A DNA stretch of 64,000 bases from Bacillus sp. UNC438CL73TsuS30 (GCF_000482325.1 NZ_KI535295.1:1227060-1291059); one strand, 5' to 3'. Shown: positions 1-8,753, counted from the first letter of the stretch. The notes: generated from the sequence alone by a model not told the origin. Translations and numbers: made by a program.

Positions 1-968
1 TATACAGTAAGGACAATTTTTCCTTGAGCATGCCCTTCTGCAAAATACCTGAAAGCCTTATGAACTTCATTGAATTTATAGCACCGATCAAGAACAGGTT
101 TAACTTGGCCAGTTTCAAGAAGTTCTTTTAAATAAATCAAATCTTGTTGATTAGCCCTCTGTAAGAAGGTACTCATTTTCTTTTTACCAAGCATGGAAAT
201 CCAAGGTCCTAGTACCATGGCTTGAAACATTTGAGCACCTGAACCACCTACATGTACAAAAATACCATTTGGAGTTAAGACTCGCTTATACGCAGTTATT
301 GGATGAGATCCGTTCACACCCAAAATTAGGTCATAAAGATGATTGCTTTTGGTGAAATCCTCCTTTTTATAATCAATTACATGGTCCGCCCCAAGCGAAC
401 GTAAAATTTCTAAATTTTTCGTACTGCACACACCCGTGACCTCAGCCCCATATGCTTTGGCGATCTGTACCGCGAAAGTTCCGACACCACCGGAGGCCCC
501 ATTTATCAATACCTTTTGTCCTGTCTGTAATTTACCTTTATTCCTTATAGCCTGAAGAGCTGTTACACCGGCCATTGGGACCGCAGCAGCTTCTTCAAAG
601 GATAAATTGGTTGGTTTTAATGCAATTGCCTGTTCGGGGATCGCTGCATATTCTGCAAAGCCACCCCAGCCACAACCGGATAAGTCTCCGAATACATCAT
701 CACCAGGCTGAAACTGCTTAACGTTTTTTCCAACTGCTTCAACCCTTCCTGCTATGTCACCTCCAGGTATGGGATATTTTGGTTTTAATAGACCAAAGGC
801 AAAGCGGGCTAAGAAAGGTTCGCCTGTTAAAAGAACCAAGTTTCCAAAATTAACGGATGTTGCATGAATTTTTACCAGTACCTCATTCTCCTTAGGAATT
901 TGTTTATCCACTTCCGTTACTTTAAGGACATCAGGCGGACCGTATTGGTCATAAACGATTGCCTTCAT
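1..968 (-). CDS. NAD(P)-dependent alcohol dehydrogenase / quinone oxidoreductase-like protein (3' end cut by window edge)
   Basis: Medium-chain dehydrogenase/reductase of the zinc-independent quinone reductase type, expected to reduce quinones or enones with NADPH in the cytosol. The protein begins MKAIVYDQYGPPDVLKV, the usual N-terminus of this family. It has the GroES-like domain first (about residues 1-120) and then a Rossmann domain with a glycine-rich GASGGVGTFAVQIAK segment near residue 155. At least 322 codons are present and the stop lies just beyond the left edge. The start is supported by a GGGGG ribosome-binding site. It is divergent from glnA and shares no operon. The exact substrate cannot be told. 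Confidence 0.85.
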   Translation of the reverse strand, partial: MKAIVYDQYGPPDVLKVTEVDKQIPKENEVLVKIHATSVNFGNLVLLTGEPFLARFAFGLLKPKYPIPGGDIAGRVEAVGKNVKQFQPGDDVFGDLSGCGWGGFAEYAAIPEQAIALKPTNLSFEEAAAVPMAGVTALQAIRNKGKLQTGQKVLINGASGGVGTFAVQIAKAYGAEVTGVCSTKNLEILRSLGADHVIDYKKEDFTKSNHLYDLILGVNGSHPITAYKRVLTPNGIFVHVGGSGAQMFQAMVLGPWISMLGKKKMSTFLQRANQQDLIYLKELLETGQVKPVLDRCYKFNEVHKAFRYFAEGHAQGKIVLTV

Positions 969-1205
969 TGGAAACCCCCTATTTTTTGAATAATGATGAT
1001 TACACAACAGTTACGGAAAAAGAGTCCTTAAATAAGATATTACGAGTATGAGGAAATTAAGACTACAATGATTTAGATACATGTAATTGTATATTTATTA
1101 AAATATTAATTAAAAACAAAGGTTGAAAATCCTTAATTAATCACTATAAATGAAAACGCTTTCTAAAAAAATATCATAAATATTCAAAAGATATTCAAAA
1201 ATAGA

Positions 1206-1234
1206 TTGTCAAAGAATGATTTTTTCACTATAAT
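1206..1234 (+). promoter_or_regulatory. Sigma-A promoter of glnA
   Basis: TTGTCA (1206-1211) and a perfect TATAAT (1229-1234) are separated by 17 bases, placing the start of transcription near 1241, about 46 bases before the glnA start codon. Confidence 0.75.
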
Positions 1235-1247
1235 CAAAAATATTAAA

Positions 1248-1264
1248 TGTGAGGAAATATAACG
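1248..1264 (+). promoter_or_regulatory. GlnR/TnrA-type operator before glnA
   Basis: TGTGA, 7 bases, TAACG. This matches the TGTNA-N7-TNACA consensus of the nitrogen regulators GlnR and TnrA at all defined positions but the last. It sits just downstream of the predicted transcription start, where a bound repressor would block elongation. The regulator genes themselves are not in the window. Confidence 0.55.
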
Positions 1265-1286
1265 TGAGAATGAGGGGAAATGTGAC

Positions 1287-2651
1287 ATGACTGAAACGCT
1301 TATTTCAAAAACAACTACTGCGGGTACAACTCTTGAACAAATAAAAGAAACCATTTTAAAAAAATCTGTTGAACTTTTACACTTACAATTTGTCGATATC
1401 GAAGGGATTTTAAAGCATGTAACCGTAACAACAGAACAACTCGAGGATGTAGTTGAAGGAAAAATGATGTTTGATGGATCTTCGATTAAAGGTTTTTCAC
1501 CGATTAATAAATCCGACCTTTATCTTCAGCCAGATCTAAATACATTTGCAGTTCTACCTTGGACAGTTGAAGAGGGGTATTCAGAAGCTCGTTTCTTATG
1601 CTCGGTAAAGAATCCAGATGGAACGCCATATGAGGGAGATACAAGAAATGTTTTGCAGAAAACTGTTGATCGTGCAGCTGAAAAAGGGTACACGATTTCA
1701 GTAGGACCGGAATTAGAATTTTTCCTTTTTAAAACAGATGAAAACGGGTATGCTACCCAAGAACTTGGGGATAAAGCAGGCTATTTTGAGCCATCTCCAC
1801 ACGATCTTGGCGAGCGCGTTCGTTTAGAAATCTACCGTGCCTTAAAAGCGATGGGTTTTACGATTGAGGCTTCTCACCATGAAGTGGCGGAAGGGCAGCA
1901 TGAGATCAATTTTAAATATGCGGATATTTTAACGGCTGCAGACCTTTCCACTACATACAAATGGGTAGTAAAAACAGTGGCGAAGAAATTTGGTCTACAC
2001 GCTACCTTTATGCCGAAACCAGTTTTTGGAATAAACGGTTCTGGAATGCATGTCAATATGTCTCTATTTGATGAAAATGGGAATGCCTTCTATGATGAGA
2101 CGGATGAGTTACAATTATCAGAAAAAGCGTACCAATTTATTGCAGGTATTTTAGAAAACGTGAAAAGTTTTACTGCCGTGACGAACCCGCTTGTGAACTC
2201 CTACAAGCGTTTGGTTCCGGGTTATGAAGCACCTTGTTATATCGCCTGGTCTACTTCTAACCGTTCAGCTCTGATTCGAATCCCGGCTAAAAGAGGTCTG
2301 GCCACACGGGTAGAATTACGTTGTCCAGATCCATCTTCCAACCCCTACCTAACATTTGCGGTGATTGCTTCTGCAGGGTTAGACGGGGTAGAGAAGGAAT
2401 TAGAAGTACCTGCTCCAATTAATGAAGATATTTTCCATATGGATGAAGAAACTAGAGCGTTCAAGGGAATTGACAGCCTTCCTGGCAGCTTGGCAGAAGC
2501 GGTCAGTGCATTAGAAGCTGGCGAAATTGCCGCTAATACCCTAGGCGAACATGTCTACAACGAATATGTCTCTATGAAAAAAACCGAATGGGATAGCTAT
2601 CGCACCGCCGTCCACACATGGGAAATCGAAAACTATCATACTAAATTTTAA
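1287..2651 (+). CDS. glnA: Glutamine synthetase, type I
   Basis: Makes glutamine from glutamate, ammonia and ATP in the cytosol; the central step of nitrogen assimilation. The 454-residue protein has the N-terminal beta-grasp domain (FDGSSIKGF near 65) and the catalytic domain with the GPELEFFLF metal-binding stretch near 140, the NGSGMH segment near 250 and the NSYKRLVPGYEAP flap near 310. It is about 10 residues longer than Bacillus GlnA, with an unusual N-terminus rich in Thr and Ser. The ATG follows GAGGGG by 9 bases. Unlike the usual glnRA operon there is no glnR upstream, so this may be a second copy. It has its own promoter, a GlnR/TnrA-like box and a terminator. Confidence 0.96.
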   Translation: MTETLISKTTTAGTTLEQIKETILKKSVELLHLQFVDIEGILKHVTVTTEQLEDVVEGKMMFDGSSIKGFSPINKSDLYLQPDLNTFAVLPWTVEEGYSEARFLCSVKNPDGTPYEGDTRNVLQKTVDRAAEKGYTISVGPELEFFLFKTDENGYATQELGDKAGYFEPSPHDLGERVRLEIYRALKAMGFTIEASHHEVAEGQHEINFKYADILTAADLSTTYKWVVKTVAKKFGLHATFMPKPVFGINGSGMHVNMSLFDENGNAFYDETDELQLSEKAYQFIAGILENVKSFTAVTNPLVNSYKRLVPGYEAPCYIAWSTSNRSALIRIPAKRGLATRVELRCPDPSSNPYLTFAVIASAGLDGVEKELEVPAPINEDIFHMDEETRAFKGIDSLPGSLAEAVSALEAGEIAANTLGEHVYNEYVSMKKTEWDSYRTAVHTWEIENYHTKF

Positions 2652-2657
2652 TGATCG

Positions 2658-2685
2658 AAAAAGCGGGGATATCCCCGTTTTTTTT
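2658..2685 (+). terminator. Terminator of glnA
   Basis: GC-rich palindrome CGGGGATATCCCCG followed by a run of eight T. Confidence 0.9.
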
Positions 2686-2757
2686 ATTTAAATAATGAGA
2701 AGTCTTGCCTGAGGGAATCGCCAAACTAAACAAGCCCTGCCGAAATCAGGACGTTTG

Positions 2758-2766
2758 CATAGTATA
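2758..2766 (+). promoter_or_regulatory. Possible mother-cell sigma (SigE/SigK) -10 box
   Basis: CATAGTATA fits the CATANNNTA -10 element of mother-cell sporulation promoters, 30 bases before the first YjcZ-type gene. The -35 side is weak, so this is tentative. Confidence 0.35.
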
Positions 2767-2795
2767 TATGGAGTTAAAGAAGGGAGGTCTTAGGA

Positions 2796-2906
2796 ATGGA
2801 TGGTGCAGGAGCTGGTGGAGGTTTCGCATTGATCGTTGTATTGTTTATCCTTCTTATTATTATTGGAGCGTCGTTTATCGGCGGAGGATACGGCGGTTTT
2901 TATTAA
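2796..2906 (+). CDS. YjcZ-type sporulation peptide (36 aa)
   Basis: A tiny protein with a glycine-rich start (MDGAGAGGG), one hydrophobic helix and a GGGYGGFY tail. This is the pattern of the Bacillus YjcZ/YuzJ family of sporulation peptides, small membrane proteins of unknown role. A strong AAGGGAGG site precedes the ATG. The hydrophobic core [19 protein letters not shown] is shared, residue for residue, with the next gene, so the pair arose by tandem duplication. Confidence 0.85.
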   Translation: MDGAGAGGGFALIVVLFILLIIIGASFIGGGYGGFY

Positions 2907-2937
2907 AAAATAAAAATTTAAGAAAGGTGGAATAAAT

Positions 2938-3069
2938 ATGTATGGTTACGGTGGATTTGGGGGCTGCGGCGGTTATGGATATGGTGGTTTTGGAGCAGGC
3001 GGCGGCTTTGCTTTAATCGTTGTATTGTTTATTCTTTTAATCATAATTGGAGCAGTTTGCTTTTATTAA
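2938..3069 (+). CDS. YjcZ-type sporulation peptide (43 aa)
   Basis: Second member of the tandem pair. The N-terminal half is a Gly/Tyr/Phe-rich stretch ([19 protein letters not shown]), followed by the same 19-residue hydrophobic core as its neighbour and a short CFY end. The AAAGGTGG site lies 8 bases before the ATG. It lies 31 bases behind the first gene and ahead of a terminator, so the two are probably co-transcribed, late in sporulation if the family precedent holds. Confidence 0.88.
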   Translation: MYGYGGFGGCGGYGYGGFGAGGGFALIVVLFILLIIIGAVCFY

Positions 3070-3095
3070 TTAAACGCCTATAGGAATTCAAATTA

Positions 3096-3124
3096 GAAAA
3101 AGGCCTGTATTGGCCTTTTTTTCT
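3096..3124 (+). terminator. Terminator after the YjcZ-type pair
   Basis: AAAAAGGCC, 5-base loop, GGCCTTTTTTT. Confidence 0.9.
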
Positions 3125-3320
3125 TGAATTAAATTATGTCATATGCTTTTGGGTGATTCTATCCAACCTTTATCGATTAAGATTATTATTCATTTGTTTA
3201 TTTTACATATTTTAGGAGGTTAAGGAGATTGTAATAACAAATAGTAATATCAAAAATGGCTGGCTTGAAAAACCACCCTCAGCACAAAATCGAAAAGAAA
3301 TTGCAAGGGGTTAGAAGAAT

Positions 3321-3785
3321 GTGACGAATCCGAAAGAAGCGGTATTTTGGAGTATTGCCTTCCCAGGCTTTGGGCAGTTAAATAATGGAAAATATCTAAA
3401 AGGAATCCTATTTATTACTTTAGAAATTATCGTTAATGTTAAGGCTCATTTTAACGAAATCATTCGATTAAGTTTTCATGGTGAGATTGAAAATGCAATT
3501 GCACAAGCTAATTACCAGTGGTTGATGTTTTACCCCTGCCTGTACTTGTTTGCAATGTGGGATTCCTTTAAAGATGCAGGGGGAGGAACGAAAGAACATT
3601 CGTTTTTTCCATTTGTAATGACAGCATATTTTGTAACGGTAGGGTGTATTTATTCATCAAACTTTAAATTATTTGGGACATTACTAGGGCCCGTTTGGTT
3701 ACCCATACTATGTGTAATTCCTGGCTTAATCGTGGGGACAGCAATAAGGGGTATATTGCAAAAAAGGGTTAGGCAGGAAAGTTAG
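3321..3785 (+). CDS. Small multi-pass membrane protein, TM2-like
   Basis: 154 residues starting at GTG, since the overlapping ATG runs straight into TGA. AAGGGG lies 10 bases upstream. The N-terminus FPGFGQLNNGKYLKGILF resembles the TM2/'GxGQxYNGxxxxG' module found in small membrane proteins. About four hydrophobic segments follow, with a WDSFKDAGGG loop in the middle and an Arg-rich C-terminus. Function unknown. A 22-codon frame (3256-3324) ends in ATGTGA at this start and could couple translation. Confidence 0.7.
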   Translation: MTNPKEAVFWSIAFPGFGQLNNGKYLKGILFITLEIIVNVKAHFNEIIRLSFHGEIENAIAQANYQWLMFYPCLYLFAMWDSFKDAGGGTKEHSFFPFVMTAYFVTVGCIYSSNFKLFGTLLGPVWLPILCVIPGLIVGTAIRGILQKRVRQES

Positions 3786-3862
3786 GCCTTTCTCTTTTTG
3801 GTGAAACATTCTAAATGGACGAAGGAGGTATTATTTTAAAATAATTATAGATAATAAAAATA

Positions 3863-3941
3863 GTTGTTCAAACTTTATGGTTCGCTGGTTTTTGTTTTAT
3901 GAAAACATGGAATATTAGCTAGGCAAAAAAGTTTGAACAAC
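3863..3941. repeat. 14-bp inverted repeat with 51-base spacer
   Basis: GTTGTTCAAACTTT (3863-3876) and its exact complement AAAGTTTGAACAAC (3928-3941). It lies just downstream of the Spo0A-like gene on the other strand. It could be a long-looped transcript end or a remnant of a small element; neither is proven. Confidence 0.6.
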
Positions 3942-3952
3942 ACTAATATCCC

Positions 3953-4720
3953 CTAGGAAGCTTTTTGCAATCTTAAATGATCAGCAATCAGAGCAATAAA
4001 TTCACCATTTGTCGGTTTTCCTCTTAACGGATTTACCATATTACCGAATACAGAATCTAATTGTTCAATACTACCTCGATTCCATCCAACCTCAATCGAA
4101 TGTCTAATCGCTCTTTCAACACGGCTTGAGGTCGTGTGAAATTTTTTAGCTATACTTGGATAAATAATCTTCGTAACCCCTGAGAGAGATTCCAGATTAC
4201 TGTAAACCATTTTAATCGCTTCTCTCAAAAACATGTACCCTTTAAGGTTGGCTGGTATACCTAATTTATGTAAAACTTCGGAAATCCTAATTTCTATACT
4301 TCTTTCCTTGCGAACGTTGGTCAACTTGTCAACCTTTGGCGCTTGAAATAAATCCTTTTTTGAACAAATGGTTCTTATTGTATCCGATAAATGAGATAAT
4401 TCGAAAGGTTTTAATAGAAAATAAGAAGCCCCCAATTCATTCGCTCTTTTTATAATGTCATCTCTTCCAAAGGCGGTTAACATTAAAACTTTTGTTTCAA
4501 TGTTTCCTTCATAGATTTGCTCCAACAGAGAAAATCCATCTGAATGCGGCATAATTAAATCTAAAATGACAAGATTTGGTTGTTCGCTTTTTATTAACTT
4601 CATTCCATCCAACCCGTTATGAGCGATTCCAATGACCTCTATGTCATTCAAGGTCGATATATAACTTTCAAGTACCTCAGTTAAATATACATTATCATCT
4701 ATAATTCCAATTTTTATCAT
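3953..4720 (-). CDS. Spo0A-family response regulator (paralogue)
   Basis: 255-residue regulator of the Spo0A type, the phosphorelay-driven master switch of sporulation. The receiver domain (1-120) keeps the acidic pair D8/D9, the phosphoacceptor D54 in LDLIMPHSDG, the switch Thr in MLTAFG and Lys in LLKPFE. The C-terminal effector domain (about 145-255) keeps the recognition helix SRVERAIRHSIEVGWNRG and the PTNGEFIA end, nearly as in B. subtilis Spo0A. It stands alone rather than behind spoIVB, and its linker and several positions differ, so it is probably a second copy. AAGGAGG precedes the ATG. A perfect 0A box lies upstream. Confidence 0.88.
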   Translation of the reverse strand: MIKIGIIDDNVYLTEVLESYISTLNDIEVIGIAHNGLDGMKLIKSEQPNLVILDLIMPHSDGFSLLEQIYEGNIETKVLMLTAFGRDDIIKRANELGASYFLLKPFELSHLSDTIRTICSKKDLFQAPKVDKLTNVRKERSIEIRISEVLHKLGIPANLKGYMFLREAIKMVYSNLESLSGVTKIIYPSIAKKFHTTSSRVERAIRHSIEVGWNRGSIEQLDSVFGNMVNPLRGKPTNGEFIALIADHLRLQKAS

Positions 4721-4850
4721 AATATACCAATATCCTCCTTAAACTGTCTCAATACTCCATATTCTTCGATAAATGAATGCGAGATACAAGCAAAATATTC
4801 CGACACGTTTTTTTAATATTCAATAAATTGTATTGATTTTTGTCTGGTTA

Positions 4851-4857
4851 TGTCGAA
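4851..4857 (-). promoter_or_regulatory. 0A box upstream of the Spo0A-like gene
   Basis: TGTCGAA on the plus strand (TTCGACA in the direction of the gene) is a perfect Spo0A-binding box, about 130 bases before the start codon. A one-mismatch copy (TGTCGGA reading toward the gene) lies near 4798-4804. This suggests control by Spo0A or by the paralogue itself. Confidence 0.5.
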
Positions 4858-5055
4858 TTGAATATTTATTTGTAAAAATAAATAGCCTTATGCACTAAAG
4901 TTGCTCTTGACAATTTAATAGTTTGGTCTAATCCAAAATAAGTAGATTCCTACTACACAAGTACTATTCTGAAAAAGGGAAATGCTGTTCAATCATGAAA
5001 CCTTAGCACACCCATATAATTACTCTAACCACTATTAAAGGGAGGAAGTGTTCGT
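4858..5055 (+). promoter_or_regulatory. Promoter region of the HAD phosphatase gene
   Basis: The 335-base divergent gap between the Spo0A-like gene and the HAD gene holds TTGACA at 4909-4914 with a weak TAATCC 16 bases on. Nothing else distinct was seen besides the 0A box. Confidence 0.3.
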
Positions 5056-5796
5056 ATGAAACAACAAACTTTAATAATGGATTTAGACGACACATTAATT
5101 CACTGCCACAAATACTTTCAAGCAGCAAGAAACAGTTTTTCGAATTTGTTGAAGGGATGGTTTGATGTTCCAACACATGAAGAAATCATACAGAAACAAT
5201 TAGAAATCGATTTGAAATGTGTGGAAATGCAGGGGTTGCATTCATCTGTTTTTCCTGAATCGCTTGTAAGAACCTACTGGTATTTTTGCAGAAAATACAA
5301 AAGAAAAATTAGAAATAAGGATGAAGATCGTGTTCGGAAGATTGGCCAAAATGTGTTTCAACAGAAGGCGCAGCCATTTCCTTATATGTATGAGGTCCTT
5401 GACCAGCTTCTAAAAGACGGCCACCAACTGTTTTTATTTACGGGAGGAGACGTAACCAATCAAAGCAGAAAAATTACTCAATTAGATTTGGAACCCTATT
5501 TTTCAAGCGGTATCTTTATTTTTGAACAGAAAAACACGGAGACGCTACTGAAGGTGTTAAACAAAATTAAATCTGATAAGAGAACCACTTGGATGATTGG
5601 GAATTCGCTGAAAACTGATATAATGCCAGCGATTGAGCTGGGTATTAATGCCATTCATATTCCGGCAAAGTTTGAATGGAGTTATAATATTGTCGATATC
5701 GATATTACCCCAAATGGGACATTTGCTGAATTAGAATCGTTGCTTCAATTACCTGATTATCTCAGGGAATATTGCTTCTTTAATGCGGTTATTTAA
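5056..5796 (+). CDS. HAD-superfamily phosphatase
   Basis: 246-residue cytosolic hydrolase of the haloacid dehalogenase superfamily. Motif I is MDLDDTLIH (nucleophile D9, acid D11), motif II is FTGGD near 134, and motifs III/IV are NSLKTDIMPAIELG near 188. The alpha-helical insert between motif I and motif II marks a type C1 cap, as in the YjjG group of small-phosphate-ester phosphatases. AAGGGAGGAAG precedes the ATG. It is monocistronic with its own terminator. The substrate is unknown. Confidence 0.85.
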   Translation: MKQQTLIMDLDDTLIHCHKYFQAARNSFSNLLKGWFDVPTHEEIIQKQLEIDLKCVEMQGLHSSVFPESLVRTYWYFCRKYKRKIRNKDEDRVRKIGQNVFQQKAQPFPYMYEVLDQLLKDGHQLFLFTGGDVTNQSRKITQLDLEPYFSSGIFIFEQKNTETLLKVLNKIKSDKRTTWMIGNSLKTDIMPAIELGINAIHIPAKFEWSYNIVDIDITPNGTFAELESLLQLPDYLREYCFFNAVI

Positions 5797-5824
5797 CGAT
5801 CATTACGGATTAATCCAAAATAAC

Positions 5825-5857
5825 AAAAACGGCTAATTAGAGAATTAGCCGTTTTTT
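5825..5857 (+). terminator. Terminator of the HAD gene
   Basis: AACGGCTAATT, loop AGAG, AATTAGCCGTT plus T run. Confidence 0.92.
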
Positions 5858-6015
5858 CAGTCCATAGGAAGAAATGAGCTAGGAGTTTGTCTTGAATAAT
5901 TTTTTTAAATGAGTATATAGTAATTAAGTAGTATTGAAATTCAAGATTTGGAAATATAAAATAAAAATTAGGATAAAAGAAATAAAGCTTTTATCTTTAT
6001 AAAGGATGAGCAGGT

Positions 6016-6711
6016 TTGGAAAACAAACAGATACAAATGGAGTTGGCAAGTTATATTGGAAGAACTTTACGTGAAAATTTCGGAAAAGGACCTGAATCGG
6101 TATTTGTTTCCTACAATCAGTCGATCTTGACGGTTTATTTACGAAACTTCCTTACTCCATCTGAAAATGTTTTGTTAACACAAGATCAGGAAGCGATTGT
6201 TCAAAAGACAAGAGATATGTTAATGCAAACACTCATTCCTGAATTTAAGGCCTATATTAAAATTTTAACCGGGATGGAAATAAAGGAATTTTATTATGAT
6301 TGGGGACTTCACAATAAAAGTGGTGTCTTCATTGGCATAAATACTTCTTCAACAGAACCTGGTGAAAACATTATTGATTTATTTGTAGGAAAAGAGCAGC
6401 TTCACGAAGAAATTATAAGAATCAGTATTCAGGCTCAAAGAGAGCCGGAGGAAGTGGAATCGTTCCTTTTAAACCAAAGAACATTGGTGATCATACGAAA
6501 AGGGATCCTTGTATCCATCGAAAGGGAATTAATTCGATTAGGGAGTTCAGAAACTTTAAGACTGGCCAAACGAAATCTTGAAAAAAGATTATTACATAAT
6601 AGCAATCATTTTGAAACGATTCTCAAAACAAAAGTAAATGATATTTTTGTGGATTGGGATTTTAATCTAGATAAGAGCGCCATCGTGCTCATCTTATCAC
6701 CAACAGCATAA
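6016..6711 (+). CDS. DUF2294 protein with two tandem domains
   Basis: 231 residues from a TTG start, with AAAGGATGAG upstream and no other in-frame start nearby. The two halves resemble each other: GRTLRENFGKGPESVFV..YLRNFLTPSE (20-60) and, further on, LGSSETLRLAKRNLEKRLL with DIFVDWDFNLDKSAIVLIL. This fits the DUF2294 family, whose members often sit beside signal-transduction genes in bacilli. The biochemical role is unknown. It directly precedes the PAS kinase, with a terminator between them. An AT-rich hairpin (GATAAAAG/CTTTTATC near 5972-5995) lies just before the ribosome-binding site. Confidence 0.75.
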   Translation: MENKQIQMELASYIGRTLRENFGKGPESVFVSYNQSILTVYLRNFLTPSENVLLTQDQEAIVQKTRDMLMQTLIPEFKAYIKILTGMEIKEFYYDWGLHNKSGVFIGINTSSTEPGENIIDLFVGKEQLHEEIIRISIQAQREPEEVESFLLNQRTLVIIRKGILVSIERELIRLGSSETLRLAKRNLEKRLLHNSNHFETILKTKVNDIFVDWDFNLDKSAIVLILSPTA

Positions 6712-6745
6712 AGGCGGAAGTGAGTTAGACAAAAGAGCTAAACAC

Positions 6746-6782
6746 AAGCCAAGATGGGGATTTTACTCATCTTGGCTTTTTT
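6746..6782 (+). terminator. Terminator after the DUF2294 gene
   Basis: AAGCCAAGATG, loop, CATCTTGGCTT followed by T run. Confidence 0.92.
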
Positions 6783-6816
6783 ATTTAAAAACAGGGAAAG
6801 GAACTGGTAGAGAGAG

Positions 6817-8670
6817 ATGAACAGTCCCATGGAAGCAATCAAAAGCGAAAAGAGGCAATTATTAATAAACCATGTAACCGAAAGAATGACCAGTAACCAA
6901 ACCTTGTTTAAAGAGAATGAGGATGCAATTGTCATTTTCGATTTAGAAGGCAATATTGTCCAAGTAAATCCTGCCTTTGAAAAACTATCATTCTATACAG
7001 CGGAAGAATCGATCTAATTGAAGCTGCAAAAGCTGTTTCCGATTGAAAGTTTGGATATGGTTTTTCACTATTTTCATAAAGCTTCATTCGGTCAGGTCCA
7101 AAACTTTGATTGTATAATGATAACGAAACAAGAGAAATTGATTGATTTAAATATAACCAATATACCTATATCTGCCGATGATAAAGTGGTTGGAGTATGT
7201 GCATCCGTGAAAGATATTACCCAAGTAAAAAAGAAAAAATCTGAGGTTAGAAGAATAGAAGCATTTCACCGTGTCTTGACTGAGCATGTTCTAGATATCA
7301 TCCTAACTACAAATATAATGGGAAAAATTCATTATGTATCCCCTTCCTGTGAAAAAATACTTGGGTATGAGGCGGATGAAATCATTGGTCAACATTTCTC
7401 GGTATTGTTACACCCTGAAGACAAGGAAAAGGCTTTTAATGAACGTGAAAAAGTACTTACATTGCTTGAAGATAGCAGAGACTCATATCGGTATGTCAAA
7501 AAAGACGGTAGTTTTGTTTGGATTGAATCGATTTGTAATCCCATCGTGGACCATGATACAAAAAATATCATTGAAATCGTCAGTGTGATCCGGGATATAA
7601 CGGAGAGAAAGCAGGCCGAAGAAGAATTATGGAGCAGGAAAAGAGCCTTTCGAGATTTAGTAGAGCATTCTCCAGATGCGGTGATTATTGCTAAGGAGGA
7701 GAAAATCCTTTTTATAAATGAAACCGGTATTGGTTTATTAGGACCTGAACGCAAGGAGAACTTCATTTCGAGATCCATCTTAGACTTCATCCATCCAGGG
7801 GACCATCAGGAAGCGAAAAATAGAATCAAAAGTATTGTGGACGGGAATAGAACTGAATTTAAACCCTATCAAATCGTCCGTTTTGATGGAAGTACCTTTG
7901 ATGGTGAAGTAAAAGGCATTCCTACCTTTTTTCAAAATCAGTCAGCTCAGCATATTATTATTCGGGATGTTACTGAAAAGAAAAAGACACAGGAACTCTT
8001 ACGTAATTCGGAAAAATTAACGATTGCAGGACAGTTAGCTGCTGGAATCGCTCATGAGGTTCGAAATCCTCTTACTGCCATTAAAGGATTTCTCCAGCTA
8101 ATGGAGGCGCAGGTTAAGAATAAGTCCTACTTTGAAATTATTCAATCCGAGATGGAAAGAATTGAACTAATCCTCAGCGAATTATTGGTACTTGCCAAAC
8201 CACAAGATTTGAAATTTGAAAATGAAAATATCCAGACATTAATCAATGATGTCAAAACATTAATAGACACGCACGCCATCATGAATAATATTTTGATCGA
8301 AATCGTGAATGAATGTAAGGATCTAACTATTAATTGTGATAAAAACCAGCTGAAACAAGTTTTTATTAATTTTTTAAAAAATGCGATTGAAGCAATGCCT
8401 GATGGCGGAAGTATAACAATTGAAATCAAACAATATAGTGAGAAAAAGGTGAAAATCTTTTTTAAAGATACCGGGAAGGGGATCCCGCATCATATTCTAA
8501 AACGGATTGGAGAGCCATTTTTTACAACAAAAGAGAATGGTACAGGACTCGGTATTATGATTTCGAAGCAAATTATCGAAAATCATAATGGAAGCGTTTA
8601 TATTTGGAGCGATGATATGGGAACCATTATTGAAGTCATTATCCCGGTTAATCATGGTTTGACAATATAA
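6817..8670 (+). pseudogene. PAS-domain sporulation-type sensor histidine kinase, split by an in-frame stop
   Basis: Two open stretches in one frame (6817-7017 and 7018-8670) form a single kinase of 617 codons. The first PAS domain runs through the break: NEDAIVIFDLEGNIVQVNPAF lies before it, and LFPIESLDMVFHYFH after it. Two further PAS domains follow at about 150-270 and 280-400. The HisKA box is AHEVRNPLTAIKGF (near 412), and the ATPase has N, G1 and G2 boxes ending GTGLGI. This is the KinA/KinE design that feeds the Spo0A phosphorelay and it appears to lack membrane segments. TAA at 7015-7017 interrupts PAS1, and a TTG follows at once, so reinitiation could still yield a 550-residue kinase. 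Confidence 0.8.
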
Positions 8671-8753
8671 TGAGTTAGAGATATATAGGTCCTCGCTATT
8701 CTATTTGGATGAATGAGAATATTTTAGAGTTTTTTTCCATCTAAGAAAGGTGA

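Noticed and set aside
2705..2935. 76-residue open frame over the YjcZ-type gene
   Set aside because: Out of frame with the clear small gene at 2796 and without a plausible product.
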